Assembly: GCA_025937075.1 (NCBI GenBank)
Contig: JAICSD010000061.1
Span: 1 to 13,966, forward strand
From: Vicinamibacteria bacterium
Lineage (GTDB): Bacteria > Acidobacteriota > Vicinamibacteria > Vicinamibacterales > 2-12-FULL-66-21
Direction: 5' to 3'
DNA length: 13,966 nucleotides
Below the pieces are notes generated by a model that saw only the letters and a list, made by a program, of their open reading frames with translations, made no database searches and was not told the origin of the DNA. The translations under genes and the position numbers were made by a program. Positions 1 to 7,252 of this stretch are shown here, in pieces (positions within the stretch are counted from its first letter, which is position 1; each line of letters opens with the position of its first letter).

Positions 1-1403
1 ACCGGCCATCGTGTCTGCACGTTCAGCACCTGGGCGGGCTGGAATCCGAGATCGACGCCGCGCAGTTTCACGAACGTGCGTACGAGCAGGAGCGCTCCCG
101 ACAGCAGCAGCACGACGAGGGCCACCTCACCGCCAATCAACCAACGCCGCACGCGGGCGCCCCTGGTCGTGGCAGATCGCGAGCCCGCGCGCAAGCGTCC
201 GGTACGATCCCGGCGCGACGCGTCAATCGCCGGGGCCAGGCCAACGGCCACGACGCAAAGCGCGCCGAGGGCGATCGCAAAGAGAATCACGACTTCATCC
301 ACGATCGCGTCGCCCAGGCGCGGAATATCGGCGGGTGCGAGGCGGACCAGCACATCTCTGATCGACGCGGCGATCAGGAGACCCGCGCCCACCGCAAGCG
401 CGCAGAGGAGGAGCGCCTCGCTCAGGCACTGCCGAATGAGGCGTCCGGTTCCGGCACCGAGCGCGATCCTGACGCGCATCTCATGGCGGCGCGCCATCGC
501 ACGAGCGAGCGACAGGTTCGCGACGTTGGCGCATCCAATCAGCAGCACGCCGAAAACGCTGCCGAGCAGCAACAGGAGCCCGGCTCTCGCATCGAGCGTG
601 TCCGAGCCGCTGAGTGGCTCGACGCCGGCCGTCCAGCCTCGATTGCTGTCGGGATGTTCGGACGCGAGTTGCGCGGAGATCGCGGCCAACTCGGCACGTG
701 TGCTCCCGATGGAGGCGCCGGACGCGAGCCGTCCGGCAGCGAGATACGTGCGCGCGCGACGCTGCTCGTTTGGCAAGGGTCCAGGAAACGCCTGGTTTGC
801 CCATGCCTCCGCGCCTTCAGGAAACGTGAAACCGCGGGGCATGACGCCAATGATCCGAGCGGAAAATCGGTCCTCGACCCTGACGGAACGCTCGAGGATG
901 TCTGGCGCGCCGCTGAACGCGCGCTGCCACAGGCCGAAGCTGATGATGACGTTGCGCCCTTCGCTCGATGTCCCCGGCTGCTGTGCGTCCGGAAGGAACG
1001 TCCGCCCGAGGAGTGGTGCAACACCGAGCATGCGGAAGACGGATGGCGACACGCGAGCGATGCGAACCGGCTCGATCCGGTCGCCAAACGTCCACAGCGT
1101 TTGTCCGTCGGTGGGAAGTGTGTAAGCGGCGAGCGACTCGAGCGATCGACTTCTCGCCCGCCAGTCGACGAACGTGCCGGCGGATACCTGCCCGCGATCG
1201 ACGCCCTGCGCAGGGCTGACCTCGTAAAGGCGCACCAGCCGTTCCGGATCCGGATACGGGAGCGGCTTCAGCAGCACGGCGTAGACGACGGAAAAGACGG
1301 CGCTGTTCGCGCCGATGCCCAGCGCGAGCGCCAGTACCGCACTGACGGTGAATCCCGGCGCGCGCGCCAACGCCCGAGCGGCGTACCGGAAGTCGTGAAG
1401 CAT
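1..1403 (-). CDS. ADOP-type permease, MacB/FtsX-like (partial, C-terminus beyond window)
   Basis: The minus-strand frame is open from the ATG at 1403 to the left edge, giving 467 residues of a family that usually has about 800. The N-terminus ([19 protein letters not shown], then the [15 protein letters not shown] helix and [13 protein letters not shown]) is the hallmark of acidobacterial duplicated orphan permeases, which resemble the membrane subunit of MacB-type ABC transporters but are usually encoded without an ATPase. Visible parts are TM1 (about 18-42), a MacB-like extracytoplasmic core (about 45-265), a first FtsX block with helices near 275-300, 328-348 and 370-392, and a further helix near 424-444 that opens the second half. 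No PadR-type DNA-binding domain precedes it, unlike some relatives. It starts 8 bp after the hydrolase gene and is probably cotranscribed with it; no strong ribosome binding site is visible. The exported substrate is unknown. Confidence 0.88.
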   Translation of the reverse strand, partial: MLHDFRYAARALARAPGFTVSAVLALALGIGANSAVFSVVYAVLLKPLPYPDPERLVRLYEVSPAQGVDRGQVSAGTFVDWRARSRSLESLAAYTLPTDGQTLWTFGDRIEPVRIARVSPSVFRMLGVAPLLGRTFLPDAQQPGTSSEGRNVIISFGLWQRAFSGAPDILERSVRVEDRFSARIIGVMPRGFTFPEGAEAWANQAFPGPLPNEQRRARTYLAAGRLASGASIGSTRAELAAISAQLASEHPDSNRGWTAGVEPLSGSDTLDARAGLLLLLGSVFGVLLIGCANVANLSLARAMARRHEMRVRIALGAGTGRLIRQCLSEALLLCALAVGAGLLIAASIRDVLVRLAPADIPRLGDAIVDEVVILFAIALGALCVVAVGLAPAIDASRRDRTGRLRAGSRSATTRGARVRRWLIGGEVALVVLLLSGALLLVRTFVKLRGVDLGFQPAQVLNVQTRWP

Positions 1404-1411
1404 GCGTCCGA

Positions 1412-2110
1412 CTACTGCGCCGTCTCCCCAGGCTTGAGCACGAGCACGTCAATCCCCAACGGCTCGACCAGCTTCTTGAACCGCTCCGGTGTGCCCGTCA
1501 GGACGGGGAACGTGCCGTAATGCATCGGAACGACCTGGCGCACTCCGAGCATCTCGCTCGCGCGGGCCGCCGCTTCGGGCCCCATCGTGAAGTGATCGCC
1601 GATGGGAAGAAACGCAATGTCCGGCGCATACAGCTCCCGAATGAGGCGCATATCGCCGAAGAGCGCCGTGTCGCCGGCAAAGTAAATCGATCGATTGTCC
1701 TCGAAACGGATCACGAATCCTGCCGGTTCGCCGAGATACACCGACGTGCCATCCTCGCTGATGCTGCTCGAATGGAGCGCGGGCGTCAGCGAGATCTTGA
1801 GTCCCTTCACCTCGGCCGTGCCACCGATGTTCATGCCGACGACTTCCTTCAAACCTTTCCCCTGAAACCACGACGCCAGCTCGAAGATGGCGACGACGGG
1901 TGCGTTCGTTGCTCTTCCGATCGCCACCACGTCGGTCGTGTGATCGGCATGGCCGTGCGAGACGCAGATGATGTCGGCCTTGTCGATCTTCGCGCCGGCC
2001 GGCGCCTTCGGATTGCCCGTGAGCCACGGATCCATCACGATGCGTTTTCCGCCCGGTGAACCGAGCACGAACGTCGCGTGCCCGAACCACGTAATCGAGA
2101 GTCCAGCCAT
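1412..2110 (-). CDS. UPF0173 family metal-dependent hydrolase (metallo-beta-lactamase fold)
   Basis: This 232-residue protein matches the length and motifs of the UPF0173 branch of the metallo-beta-lactamase superfamily. The family signature is visible: ITWFGHATF near residues 6-14, D27-P28-W29 strand, the metal-binding HxHxDH motif as H52-G-H54-A-D56-H57, a later FAGDT metal-ligand aspartate, and [12 protein letters not shown] near the C-terminus. It is cytoplasmic, with no signal peptide. The physiological substrate of the family is not established. I chose the ATG at 2110 because the protein then begins [14 protein letters not shown] as in relatives; an in-frame ATG at 2170 would add 20 residues unlike the family and reach into lipA. 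There is no Shine-Dalgarno sequence, but TATACT lies 6 nt before the ATG, so the message may be leaderless. The ADOP permease gene follows closely. Confidence 0.9.
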   Translation of the reverse strand: MAGLSITWFGHATFVLGSPGGKRIVMDPWLTGNPKAPAGAKIDKADIICVSHGHADHTTDVVAIGRATNAPVVAIFELASWFQGKGLKEVVGMNIGGTAEVKGLKISLTPALHSSSISEDGTSVYLGEPAGFVIRFEDNRSIYFAGDTALFGDMRLIRELYAPDIAFLPIGDHFTMGPEAAARASEMLGVRQVVPMHYGTFPVLTGTPERFKKLVEPLGIDVLVLKPGETAQ

Positions 2111-2116
2111 CCCGCC

Positions 2117-2122
2117 AGTATA
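2117..2122 (-). promoter_or_regulatory. Putative -10 box for the UPF0173 hydrolase (leaderless)
   Basis: On the minus strand TATACT (5 of 6 matches to TATAAT) is followed by GGCGGG and then the ATG at 2110. A transcript starting about 7 nt after the box would begin at or next to the start codon. No convincing -35 element is visible. The box overlaps the divergent lipA -10 box on the other strand. Confidence 0.5.
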
Positions 2123-2124
2123 AT
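2119..2124 (+). promoter_or_regulatory. Putative -10 box for lipA (leaderless)
   Basis: A perfect TATAAT lies 8 nt upstream of the GTG at 2133 in an otherwise GC-rich region. A start site 6-8 nt downstream would put the RNA end at the start codon. The GGAGG at 2129-2133 overlaps the GTG itself and cannot serve it as a ribosome binding site. No good -35 hexamer is seen at 16-18 bp upstream. Confidence 0.5.
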
Positions 2125-2132
2125 AATTGGAG

Positions 2133-3062
2133 GTGTCCACCGCCCCTCTCAATTTCATTCGCGGCCGCAAGAAGCGGGTTGACGAGCTTCCGCGCCAGCC
2201 GAAGCCCGAGTGGCTGAAGGTGCGGGCGCCTGGCTCGCCGAACTACCACCGCCTGAAGGGGATCATGCGCGGCCTCGGGCTGCACACGGTGTGCGAGGAG
2301 GCGAACTGCCCGAACATCGGCGAGTGCTGGCACCACGGCACGGCGACGTTCATGATTCTCGGCGACGCCTGCACACGCTCCTGCGGCTACTGCAACGTGG
2401 TCCACGGAACGCCGAAGCCGCCGGACGACGCGGAACCAGTGAAGGTTGCAAGCGCAATCCATGCGCTCGATCTCGCCTACGTCGTCGTCACTTCGGTCGA
2501 TCGCGACGATCTGCCGGACTTCGGTGCGTCGCACTTCGCTCGCACGATTCTGGAGACCCGCGCGCGCGTGCCGCACTGCCGCCTCGAAGTGCTCATTCCC
2601 GATTTCCGGGGCAGCGAAGCGTCGCTGCGGACCGTGCTGGACGCGCGGCCGGACATCCTCAATCACAACATCGAGACGGTTCCGCGTCTGTACCGAACCG
2701 CGCGCCCGGGCGGGCGCTACGATCGCGCGCTGCAGCTGCTGCGCCGTTCGCGCGAGATCGCGCCATCGATTCCGACGAAGTCGGGCCTGATGGTGGGATT
2801 GGGCGAAGAATGGGACGAGCTCGTGACGACGCTGGCAGATCTCCGCGCGGCGGGCGTCGAGATCGTCACCATCGGTCAGTATCTGCGTCCCTCGCTCGCG
2901 AACCTGCCCATGGCGCGCTACTACACGCCTTCCGAGTTTGCGGAGCTGAAGCGCATTGGCCTCGATCTCGGGTTCGGCCACGTGGAATCGGGACCGCTCG
3001 TGCGCAGCTCGTATCACGCGCACGAGCAGACGCAGTCCTACGAAGCCGCGGCGCGTATGTAG
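2133..3062 (+). CDS. lipA: Lipoyl synthase LipA
   Basis: LipA is a radical SAM enzyme that inserts two sulfur atoms into the protein-bound octanoyl group to make lipoyl cofactor, here most obviously for the AceF subunit encoded nearby. From the GTG start the protein has 309 residues, a normal length. The auxiliary 4Fe-4S cluster motif is C54-EEAN-C59-PNIGE-C65 and the radical SAM motif is C80-TRS-C84-GY-C87. The C-terminal R291-S-S-Y motif, whose serine binds the auxiliary cluster, is present. The start is uncertain: GTG at 2133 fits a leaderless transcript from TATAAT at 2119-2124, while TTG at 2127 would add two residues but lie only 2 nt from that box. No lipB is visible in the window. The gene is divergent from the UPF0173 hydrolase gene and convergent with the pdh operon. 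Confidence 0.96.
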   Translation: MSTAPLNFIRGRKKRVDELPRQPKPEWLKVRAPGSPNYHRLKGIMRGLGLHTVCEEANCPNIGECWHHGTATFMILGDACTRSCGYCNVVHGTPKPPDDAEPVKVASAIHALDLAYVVVTSVDRDDLPDFGASHFARTILETRARVPHCRLEVLIPDFRGSEASLRTVLDARPDILNHNIETVPRLYRTARPGGRYDRALQLLRRSREIAPSIPTKSGLMVGLGEEWDELVTTLADLRAAGVEIVTIGQYLRPSLANLPMARYYTPSEFAELKRIGLDLGFGHVESGPLVRSSYHAHEQTQSYEAAARM

Positions 3063-3114
3063 GGCGCCCCTTTCAGGGGTGCCGCAGCAGGGCGGGCCTG
3101 AAAGGCCCGCCCTG
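3063..3114. repeat. REP-like hairpin pair between lipA and the glycosylase gene
   Basis: There are two adjacent stem-loops. The first (3063-3083) has an 8-bp stem with one G-U pair and loop TTTCA. The second (3088-3114) has a perfect 11-bp stem with loop TGAAA. The loop and inner-stem core, CCTTTCAGG or its complement CCTGAAAGG, recurs downstream of the next gene. The pair begins directly after the lipA stop codon and ends 6 nt before the glycosylase ATG. It could also act as a terminator or mRNA-stabilising structure for lipA, though no U-tract follows. Confidence 0.75.
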
Positions 3115-3120
3115 TGTCCG

Positions 3121-3795
3121 ATGCTGGAAGCCATCCATCAGCAGATCGTCGACTGCACGCGCTGCAGACGGCTGCGCACCTACTGCGCGCGCGTCGCGCG
3201 CGAGAAGAAGGCCGCGCATCGCGACGACGTGTACTGGGGGAAGCCCGTGCCGGGCTTCGGCGATCCGAAAGCGCGGCTGCTCGTGCTGGGGCTCGCGCCG
3301 GCGGCACATGGCGCGAACCGCACCGGACGCGTGTTCACGGGGGACGGATCGGGCGATTTCCTCATGCGGGCGATGCACAGCGCCGGGTTCGCGAACATTC
3401 CGACCTCGCAGCACACCCGCGACGGCCTCGCGCTCGCGGATGCCTTCGTCACCGCCGCCGTTCGGTGTGCTCCGCCTGACAACAAACCCACACCCGGCGA
3501 GATCGCGGCATGCCACGCGCACCTCGTCGCTGAGACGGCCGCGCTGCCGAACGTCCGCGTCATCGTCTGTCTCGGACGCATTGGGTTCGACGCCGCGTGG
3601 CGCCTCCTCGCCTCGCGCGGGATCATCGTCCGTCCTCGTCCGCCCTTCGCCCACGGTGCGCTCTACCGCACCGAAGGGCTGACCCTGATTGCCTCCTATC
3701 ACCCCAGCCGCCAGAACACGAACACGGGAAAGTTGACGCCGGAGATGCTCGCCTCAGTGTTCGATCTGGCACGGCAGGAGGTTCGGCGGTCCTGA
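3121..3795 (+). CDS. Family 5 uracil-DNA glycosylase (UDGb type)
   Basis: This enzyme removes uracil, and in family 5 also other deaminated bases, from DNA as the first step of base excision repair. The 224-residue product carries the family 5 signature GLAPAAHGANRTGRVFTGD (57-75); the first motif lacks the acidic residue that family 4 has in GEAPG, and D75 is a candidate catalytic residue. The fourth motif is H194-P-S. Cysteines C12, C15, C116 and C131 fit the 4Fe-4S ligands of families 4 and 5. The ATG at 3121 gives the usual N-terminus with the first cysteine pair near residue 12; there is no visible ribosome binding site because the upstream DNA is REP-like hairpin. The last codons and the TGA lie inside another hairpin of the same type, so the C-terminal tail (VRRS) is encoded by repeat sequence. 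Confidence 0.9.
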   Translation: MLEAIHQQIVDCTRCRRLRTYCARVAREKKAAHRDDVYWGKPVPGFGDPKARLLVLGLAPAAHGANRTGRVFTGDGSGDFLMRAMHSAGFANIPTSQHTRDGLALADAFVTAAVRCAPPDNKPTPGEIAACHAHLVAETAALPNVRVIVCLGRIGFDAAWRLLASRGIIVRPRPPFAHGALYRTEGLTLIASYHPSRQNTNTGKLTPEMLASVFDLARQEVRRS

Positions 3796-3843
3796 AGGAC
3801 CGCCCACGACCAGCGGTCGTGGCGCGGCCCTTTCAGGGCCGCG
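3785..3843. repeat. REP-like hairpin triplet after the glycosylase gene
   Basis: Three perfect 8-bp hairpins lie in series: 3785-3804 (loop TGAA), 3804-3822 (loop AGC) and 3823-3843 (loop TTTCA). The outer two share the CCTGAA/TTTCAGG core of the pair at 3063-3114, with the two loop orientations in reverse order. The TGA stop of the glycosylase gene is the first three bases of the first loop. A terminator role is possible but there is no U-tract. Confidence 0.75.
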
Positions 3844-3874
3844 TTCTTGCACCACATCCGGTGAGGGGGAAGCG

Positions 3875-4396
3875 ATGAGGAACCATCTTGCTCATATCTG
3901 GGCGGCCGCGCTGATCAGCTCGCTTGCAATCGCCTGCTCGGGCCGGACCACGTCGTCCGAGAACGAGTGGGTCGACCAGGGGGCCGGCGGGCGAGGCCAG
4001 CACGAGCGCATCAAGATCGAAGGATGTGTGCAGGCCGCTCCGGGCCAGAACGAATACGCGCTGAAGGAAGTCTACATGCCGCCGCCGGCCGCGCAGCCGG
4101 TACAGCAGGACACGATGGAGCATCCCGTCGTCAGCAACGGCTCCTGGGTGCGGCTGACTGGAGGATCTCAGGATCTGAAGGGCTACGTGGGACAACGCGT
4201 CACGATCATCGGCAAGGTCGACGACCTGGGCACGAACACCATTGGCACATCCGGCCGCACACCGGCGCAGACGCCGGAGGCACGCGCCGGCCGGCCGTCC
4301 ACCGTGCCGCCGCCGAGCGCGGACGCGAACGGCAACGCGCCGTTGATTGCGGTGGAGACGATCGACAAGATGAATCAGGCCTGTTCGACGCGGTAA
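3875..4396 (+). CDS. Putative small lipoprotein with OB-fold-like domain, function unknown
   Basis: I cannot assign a function. The 173-residue product starts with a signal peptide (MRNHLAHIWAAALISSLAIAC). Cys21 follows LAIA, a weak but acceptable lipobox, so a lipid-anchored envelope protein is likely. The segment IKIEGCVQ...YALKEVYM...WVRLTGGSQDLKGYVGQRVTIIGKVD (about 48-115) has the alternating strands of small OB-fold-like domains seen in many acidobacterial secreted hypothetical proteins, in which a conserved cysteine follows the first strand. A proline- and threonine-rich stretch (about 123-150) precedes a final strand and a C-terminal cysteine (NQACSTR), which could pair with the domain cysteine. 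The start is well supported: GAGGGGGA at 3863-3870 lies 4 nt before the ATG. It ends 16 bp before the convergent lpd stop codon, leaving no room for a separate terminator. Confidence 0.7.
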   Translation: MRNHLAHIWAAALISSLAIACSGRTTSSENEWVDQGAGGRGQHERIKIEGCVQAAPGQNEYALKEVYMPPPAAQPVQQDTMEHPVVSNGSWVRLTGGSQDLKGYVGQRVTIIGKVDDLGTNTIGTSGRTPAQTPEARAGRPSTVPPPSADANGNAPLIAVETIDKMNQACSTR

Positions 4397-4412
4397 TCAC
4401 GACCGATCAGCC

Positions 4413-5828
4413 TCAGGCTCGCTTCGGCCGATAGACATGGGTGGCCGTGCCGAAGAACACTTCGGCCGACTCCATCACGGTCTCCGAAAGCGTCGGGTGC
4501 GGGTGGATCGTCATCGCGACGTCCCTCGCCGTCGCGCCCATCTCGATCGCGAGCACGCCTTCGGAGATCAGCTCGCCGGCGCCGGGACCGCAGATTCCGA
4601 CGCCCAGCACTCGTTCGCTATCGGGATCGATGACGAGCTTCGTGAGGCCGTCGGTCCGCCCGAGGGAGATCGCGCGCCCGGACGCCCCCCAGGGAAACTT
4701 CGCGACGGAGATTTTGCGTCCGCTGCTCTGCGCGTCGGTCTCCGTCAACCCGCACCAGGCAATCTCCGGATCGGTGAACACGACGGCGGGAATCGCAGCC
4801 GGCTCGAACGCGACGTTGCGATCGCCGGCAATCGCGTCCACGGCGGCGCGCCCTTCGTGCGATGCCTTGTGCGCGAGCATCGGCTCGCCCGCGACATCCC
4901 CGATCGCGTAGATCGACGGCTCTGCCGTCCGCCGGCTCTCGTCGACGACGATGAAGCCGCGCTTGTTCACCTCGACGCGCGTCTTCTCGAGACCCGGAAC
5001 CGCGGAGTTCGGACGCCGGCCGATGGAGACGAGCACGCGATCGAACCTCTGATCGCCCGACTTCGCCTCGCCCTCGAGCGTCACGGTGATGCCGCTCTTC
5101 GAGGCGTTCATGCCCGTCACCTTCGTGTTCAGCCACACGGCCTCGCAGATCGCATTGATCCGCTTGGCGAGGATGTTCACGAGATCGCGATCGGCGCCCG
5201 GAAGAAGCCCGGCCGTCATCTCGACGACGCTCACGCGGCTGCCGAGCGCGGCGTACACGCTGCCCAGTTCGAGGCCGATGTAGCCGCCGCCGACCACGAG
5301 GAGCGACGTGGGGATGTCGGGCAGATCGAGCGCGCCCGTGGAGTCCATGACGCGCGGATCGTCGATCGACAGGCCGGGAATCGACGCCGGACGCGAGCCG
5401 GTCGCGAGGATGCAGTGCTCGAACGTCAGGGTTTCGGTGCGGCCGTCGGTCAGCGCCACGTCCAGCGTACGCGCATCGCGAAAGCTCGCCATGCCCTGGA
5501 GGTGCTGAATCTTTCTGAGATTCCGGACCTGACCGGCGCCGGCGGTGAGCTGTCCGACGACCTTGTTCTTGAACTCGCGGAGCTTGTCGAGGTCGACCTC
5601 CGGTTTCTGGAAGCGCACGCCGAAATCCGCGGCATGCGCGGATTCGGTAATCACATCCGCGACGTGCAGCAGCGCTTTCGACGGGATACAGCCGCGATAG
5701 ACGCAGACACCGCCCGGATTCTTCTCCGGATCGACGAGCGTGACCTGCAGGCCTCGGTCCGCGGCATAGAACGCCGCCGCGTAGCCGCCCGGGCCCGCGC
5801 CGACGACGACAAGCTGTGTGGAAGCGAT
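4413..5828 (-). CDS. lpd: Dihydrolipoyl dehydrogenase (E3), apparent AUC start codon
   Basis: E3 reoxidises dihydrolipoamide on AceF and passes electrons through FAD to NAD+. From the proposed start the protein has 471 residues, normal for the family. Motifs in order are the FAD site GAGPGG (10-15), redox disulfide C42-VYRG-C47, ATGS (142-145), NAD-binding GGGYIG (180-185), YAIGDV for FAD, and the catalytic H444 with E449 in HPHPTLSE. No ATG, GTG or TTG lies in frame near the expected N-terminus. Instead AGGAGG (5834-5839) is followed after 5 nt by ATC, and reading this as Met gives MASTQLVVVGAGPGG, exactly where relatives begin. The nearest upstream in-frame ATG, at 5903, would overlap aceF by 65 bp and add 25 unrelated residues. 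Third gene of the aceE-aceF-lpd operon, 10 bp after aceF. Confidence 0.93.
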   Translation of the reverse strand: MASTQLVVVGAGPGGYAAAFYAADRGLQVTLVDPEKNPGGVCVYRGCIPSKALLHVADVITESAHAADFGVRFQKPEVDLDKLREFKNKVVGQLTAGAGQVRNLRKIQHLQGMASFRDARTLDVALTDGRTETLTFEHCILATGSRPASIPGLSIDDPRVMDSTGALDLPDIPTSLLVVGGGYIGLELGSVYAALGSRVSVVEMTAGLLPGADRDLVNILAKRINAICEAVWLNTKVTGMNASKSGITVTLEGEAKSGDQRFDRVLVSIGRRPNSAVPGLEKTRVEVNKRGFIVVDESRRTAEPSIYAIGDVAGEPMLAHKASHEGRAAVDAIAGDRNVAFEPAAIPAVVFTDPEIAWCGLTETDAQSSGRKISVAKFPWGASGRAISLGRTDGLTKLVIDPDSERVLGVGICGPGAGELISEGVLAIEMGATARDVAMTIHPHPTLSETVMESAEVFFGTATHVYRPKRA

Positions 5829-5833
5829 CCCGG

Positions 5834-5839
5834 CCTCCT
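5834..5839 (-). promoter_or_regulatory. Ribosome binding site that locates the lpd start
   Basis: AGGAGG on the minus strand shares its first base with the last base of the aceF TGA and is 5 nt from ATC at 5828-5826. It is one of the two perfect AGGAGG sites seen before genes in the window (the other is at the LysM gene), and no canonical start codon stands at a usable distance from it. Confidence 0.75.
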
Positions 5840-7251
5840 CAGAGCGCGAGCACGAACGGCTGTTCGAAGGCTTCCGCCACCCAGCGCAGGAAACGCGCGG
5901 CATCGGCGCCGTCGATGACGCGGTGATCGTACGAGAGCGACAGCGGCAGCATCATGCGCGGCTGGAAGCTCTGGCCGTCGAACACCGGCTCGTAACTCCC
6001 GCGGGAGATCCCGAGGATTGCGACCTCGGGCCAGTTGACGATCGGCGTGAACGACGTCCCGCCGATCCCTCCGAGGTTCGTGATCGTGATGACGCCGCCG
6101 GACATCTCGTCGAGCGAGAGCTTGCCCGCACGCGCCTTCTCCGACGCCTTCGCGAGCTCCGCCGCCAGCTCCGTGATCCCCTTCGAATCGACGTCGCGAA
6201 CGACTGGTACGAGCAGCCCGCGATCGGTGTCGACCGCGACGCCGATGTGCGTGTACTTCTTGTACACGAGCTGCCCCGCCGCCTGATCGATCGACGCCGT
6301 GAACTGCGGGAACTTCTTCAGCGCGGCCGCGAGGATTTTCAGCGCAATCGCCGTCACCGTCAGCTTCCCGCCCGCCCGCTCGACGCGCGGCCCGTACTCC
6401 TTCCGCAGCGCTTCGAGCGCGGTGATATCCGCCTTGTCGTGCTGCGTGACGTGGGGAATGACGTTCCAGGCGTGGCCGAGATGCTCGGCGGTCTTGCGCC
6501 GGATGTTGCTGAGCGGCGTGCGCTCGGTCGCTCCCCACTTCTCGAAATCGGGCAGCGGCCGCACGGTCCCGGGGACGGCCCCCGCGGCGCCGGGTGCTGT
6601 GCCGGACATCGCCTGCCTCACGAACGCGTGCACATCGTCCGCGGTGATGCGCCCCGACGGACCTGAGCCCGAGACCTGCCGGATCTCGACGCCAAGCTCG
6701 CGCGCGATGCGACGGACGGAGGGAGCGGCCGCAGGCGCCGGACCTTCGGCCGCCGGCTGCGACGCGGCGAGGGGACGAGCGACCCGGCTGATGTCGACGA
6801 CTTCGCCGCGCTTCTGCCGCTTCGAGGGTTCCGGGCCTTCCGCGCGTTCCGCGGGTTCCGATCGTTCCTCACGTTCCGCGGTCGCCTGCTGGCTGAGTCC
6901 GCCCTCTTCCGCCGCTCCTTCGGGCTGCGGCTTCGGCCCTCTTGCCTTCGATTCGGCAACGTTCTTGTCCGCGTTGTCCGCGTTGTCCGCGCTACCCGCG
7001 GCCGCCTTCCCGTTGCCCGCTTCGTCCAGGACGAGGATCGCCTGGCCGACCTTCACCTTCTCACCCGCCTTGACCTTCACATCCTTGACCGTGCCGGCGA
7101 CCGAGGAGGGCACTTCGATCGTCGCCTTGTCGGTCTCCAGCTCGAGGACGGGCTGATCCTTCGTGATGCCGTCGCCGGGCTTCACGAGAATCCGCAGCAC
7201 GTCGCCGGCCGTGACGTTCTCACCAAGTTCGGGGAGCTTGAATTCGATCAT
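5839..7251 (-). CDS. aceF: Dihydrolipoamide acetyltransferase (E2 of pyruvate dehydrogenase)
   Basis: AceF forms the core of the pyruvate dehydrogenase complex and transfers acetyl groups from lipoamide to CoA. The 470-residue protein has one lipoyl domain (about 1-77) with lipoylation site K42 in ETDKA, a long linker (about 78-175), a peripheral subunit-binding domain (about 177-211, SVRRIARELG then GPSGRITADDV) and the catalytic acyltransferase domain (about 235-470) with H443-RVID447-G. E. coli AceF has three lipoyl domains, but single-domain versions are common. The linker is unusual: instead of a plain Ala-Pro hinge it is rich in Glu, Arg, Lys and Asp and contains an Asn-Ala-Asp repeat. 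The ATG at 7251 follows the aceE stop codon by 1 bp, indicating translational coupling, with AAGG upstream inside the end of aceE. Confidence 0.95.
   Translation of the reverse strand: MIEFKLPELGENVTAGDVLRILVKPGDGITKDQPVLELETDKATIEVPSSVAGTVKDVKVKAGEKVKVGQAILVLDEAGNGKAAAGSADNADNADKNVAESKARGPKPQPEGAAEEGGLSQQATAEREERSEPAERAEGPEPSKRQKRGEVVDISRVARPLAASQPAAEGPAPAAAPSVRRIARELGVEIRQVSGSGPSGRITADDVHAFVRQAMSGTAPGAAGAVPGTVRPLPDFEKWGATERTPLSNIRRKTAEHLGHAWNVIPHVTQHDKADITALEALRKEYGPRVERAGGKLTVTAIALKILAAALKKFPQFTASIDQAAGQLVYKKYTHIGVAVDTDRGLLVPVVRDVDSKGITELAAELAKASEKARAGKLSLDEMSGGVITITNLGGIGGTSFTPIVNWPEVAILGISRGSYEPVFDGQSFQPRMMLPLSLSYDHRVIDGADAARFLRWVAEAFEQPFVLAL
6828..6881. repeat. Degenerate GTTCCGNG repeat in the aceF linker
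   Basis: GTTCC- or CTTCC-containing units recur at roughly 9-10 bp intervals (beginning at the GTTCCGGG near 6828 and ending at GTTCCGCGG near 6881). They encode the charged Glu-Arg-Ala-Glu-Pro part of the linker, about residues 124-142. The pattern is by eye and degenerate. Confidence 0.45.
6965..6991. repeat. Three perfect 9-bp direct repeats in the aceF linker
   Basis: TTGTCCGCG occurs three times in direct succession (6965-6973, 6974-6982, 6983-6991). Being a multiple of three bases it keeps frame and encodes Asn-Ala-Asp units around residues 88-96 of AceF, just after the lipoyl domain. Copy-number change would lengthen or shorten the flexible linker without breaking the gene. Confidence 0.85.
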
Positions 7252-7252
7252 G

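Noticed and set aside
76..1520. Overlapping plus-strand open frames of about 350 codons near the left edge
   Set aside because: They are antisense to the ADOP permease, whose frame shows the expected helices and conserved N-terminus.
1449..3134. A 561-codon open frame on the minus strand spanning lipA and the hydrolase gene
   Set aside because: It covers two genes with full family motifs in other frames, and its product is low-complexity Arg/Ala-rich with no domain.
4397..4419. Possible terminator between the lipoprotein and lpd genes
   Set aside because: Only a 4-bp stem (AGCC-TCA-GGCT) overlapping the lpd stop codon is present, with no U-tract.
6618..6959. A minus-strand frame with a striking Arg-Asn repeat, inside aceF
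   Set aside because: The repeat is the out-of-frame reading of the aceF linker repeats, not a separate gene.
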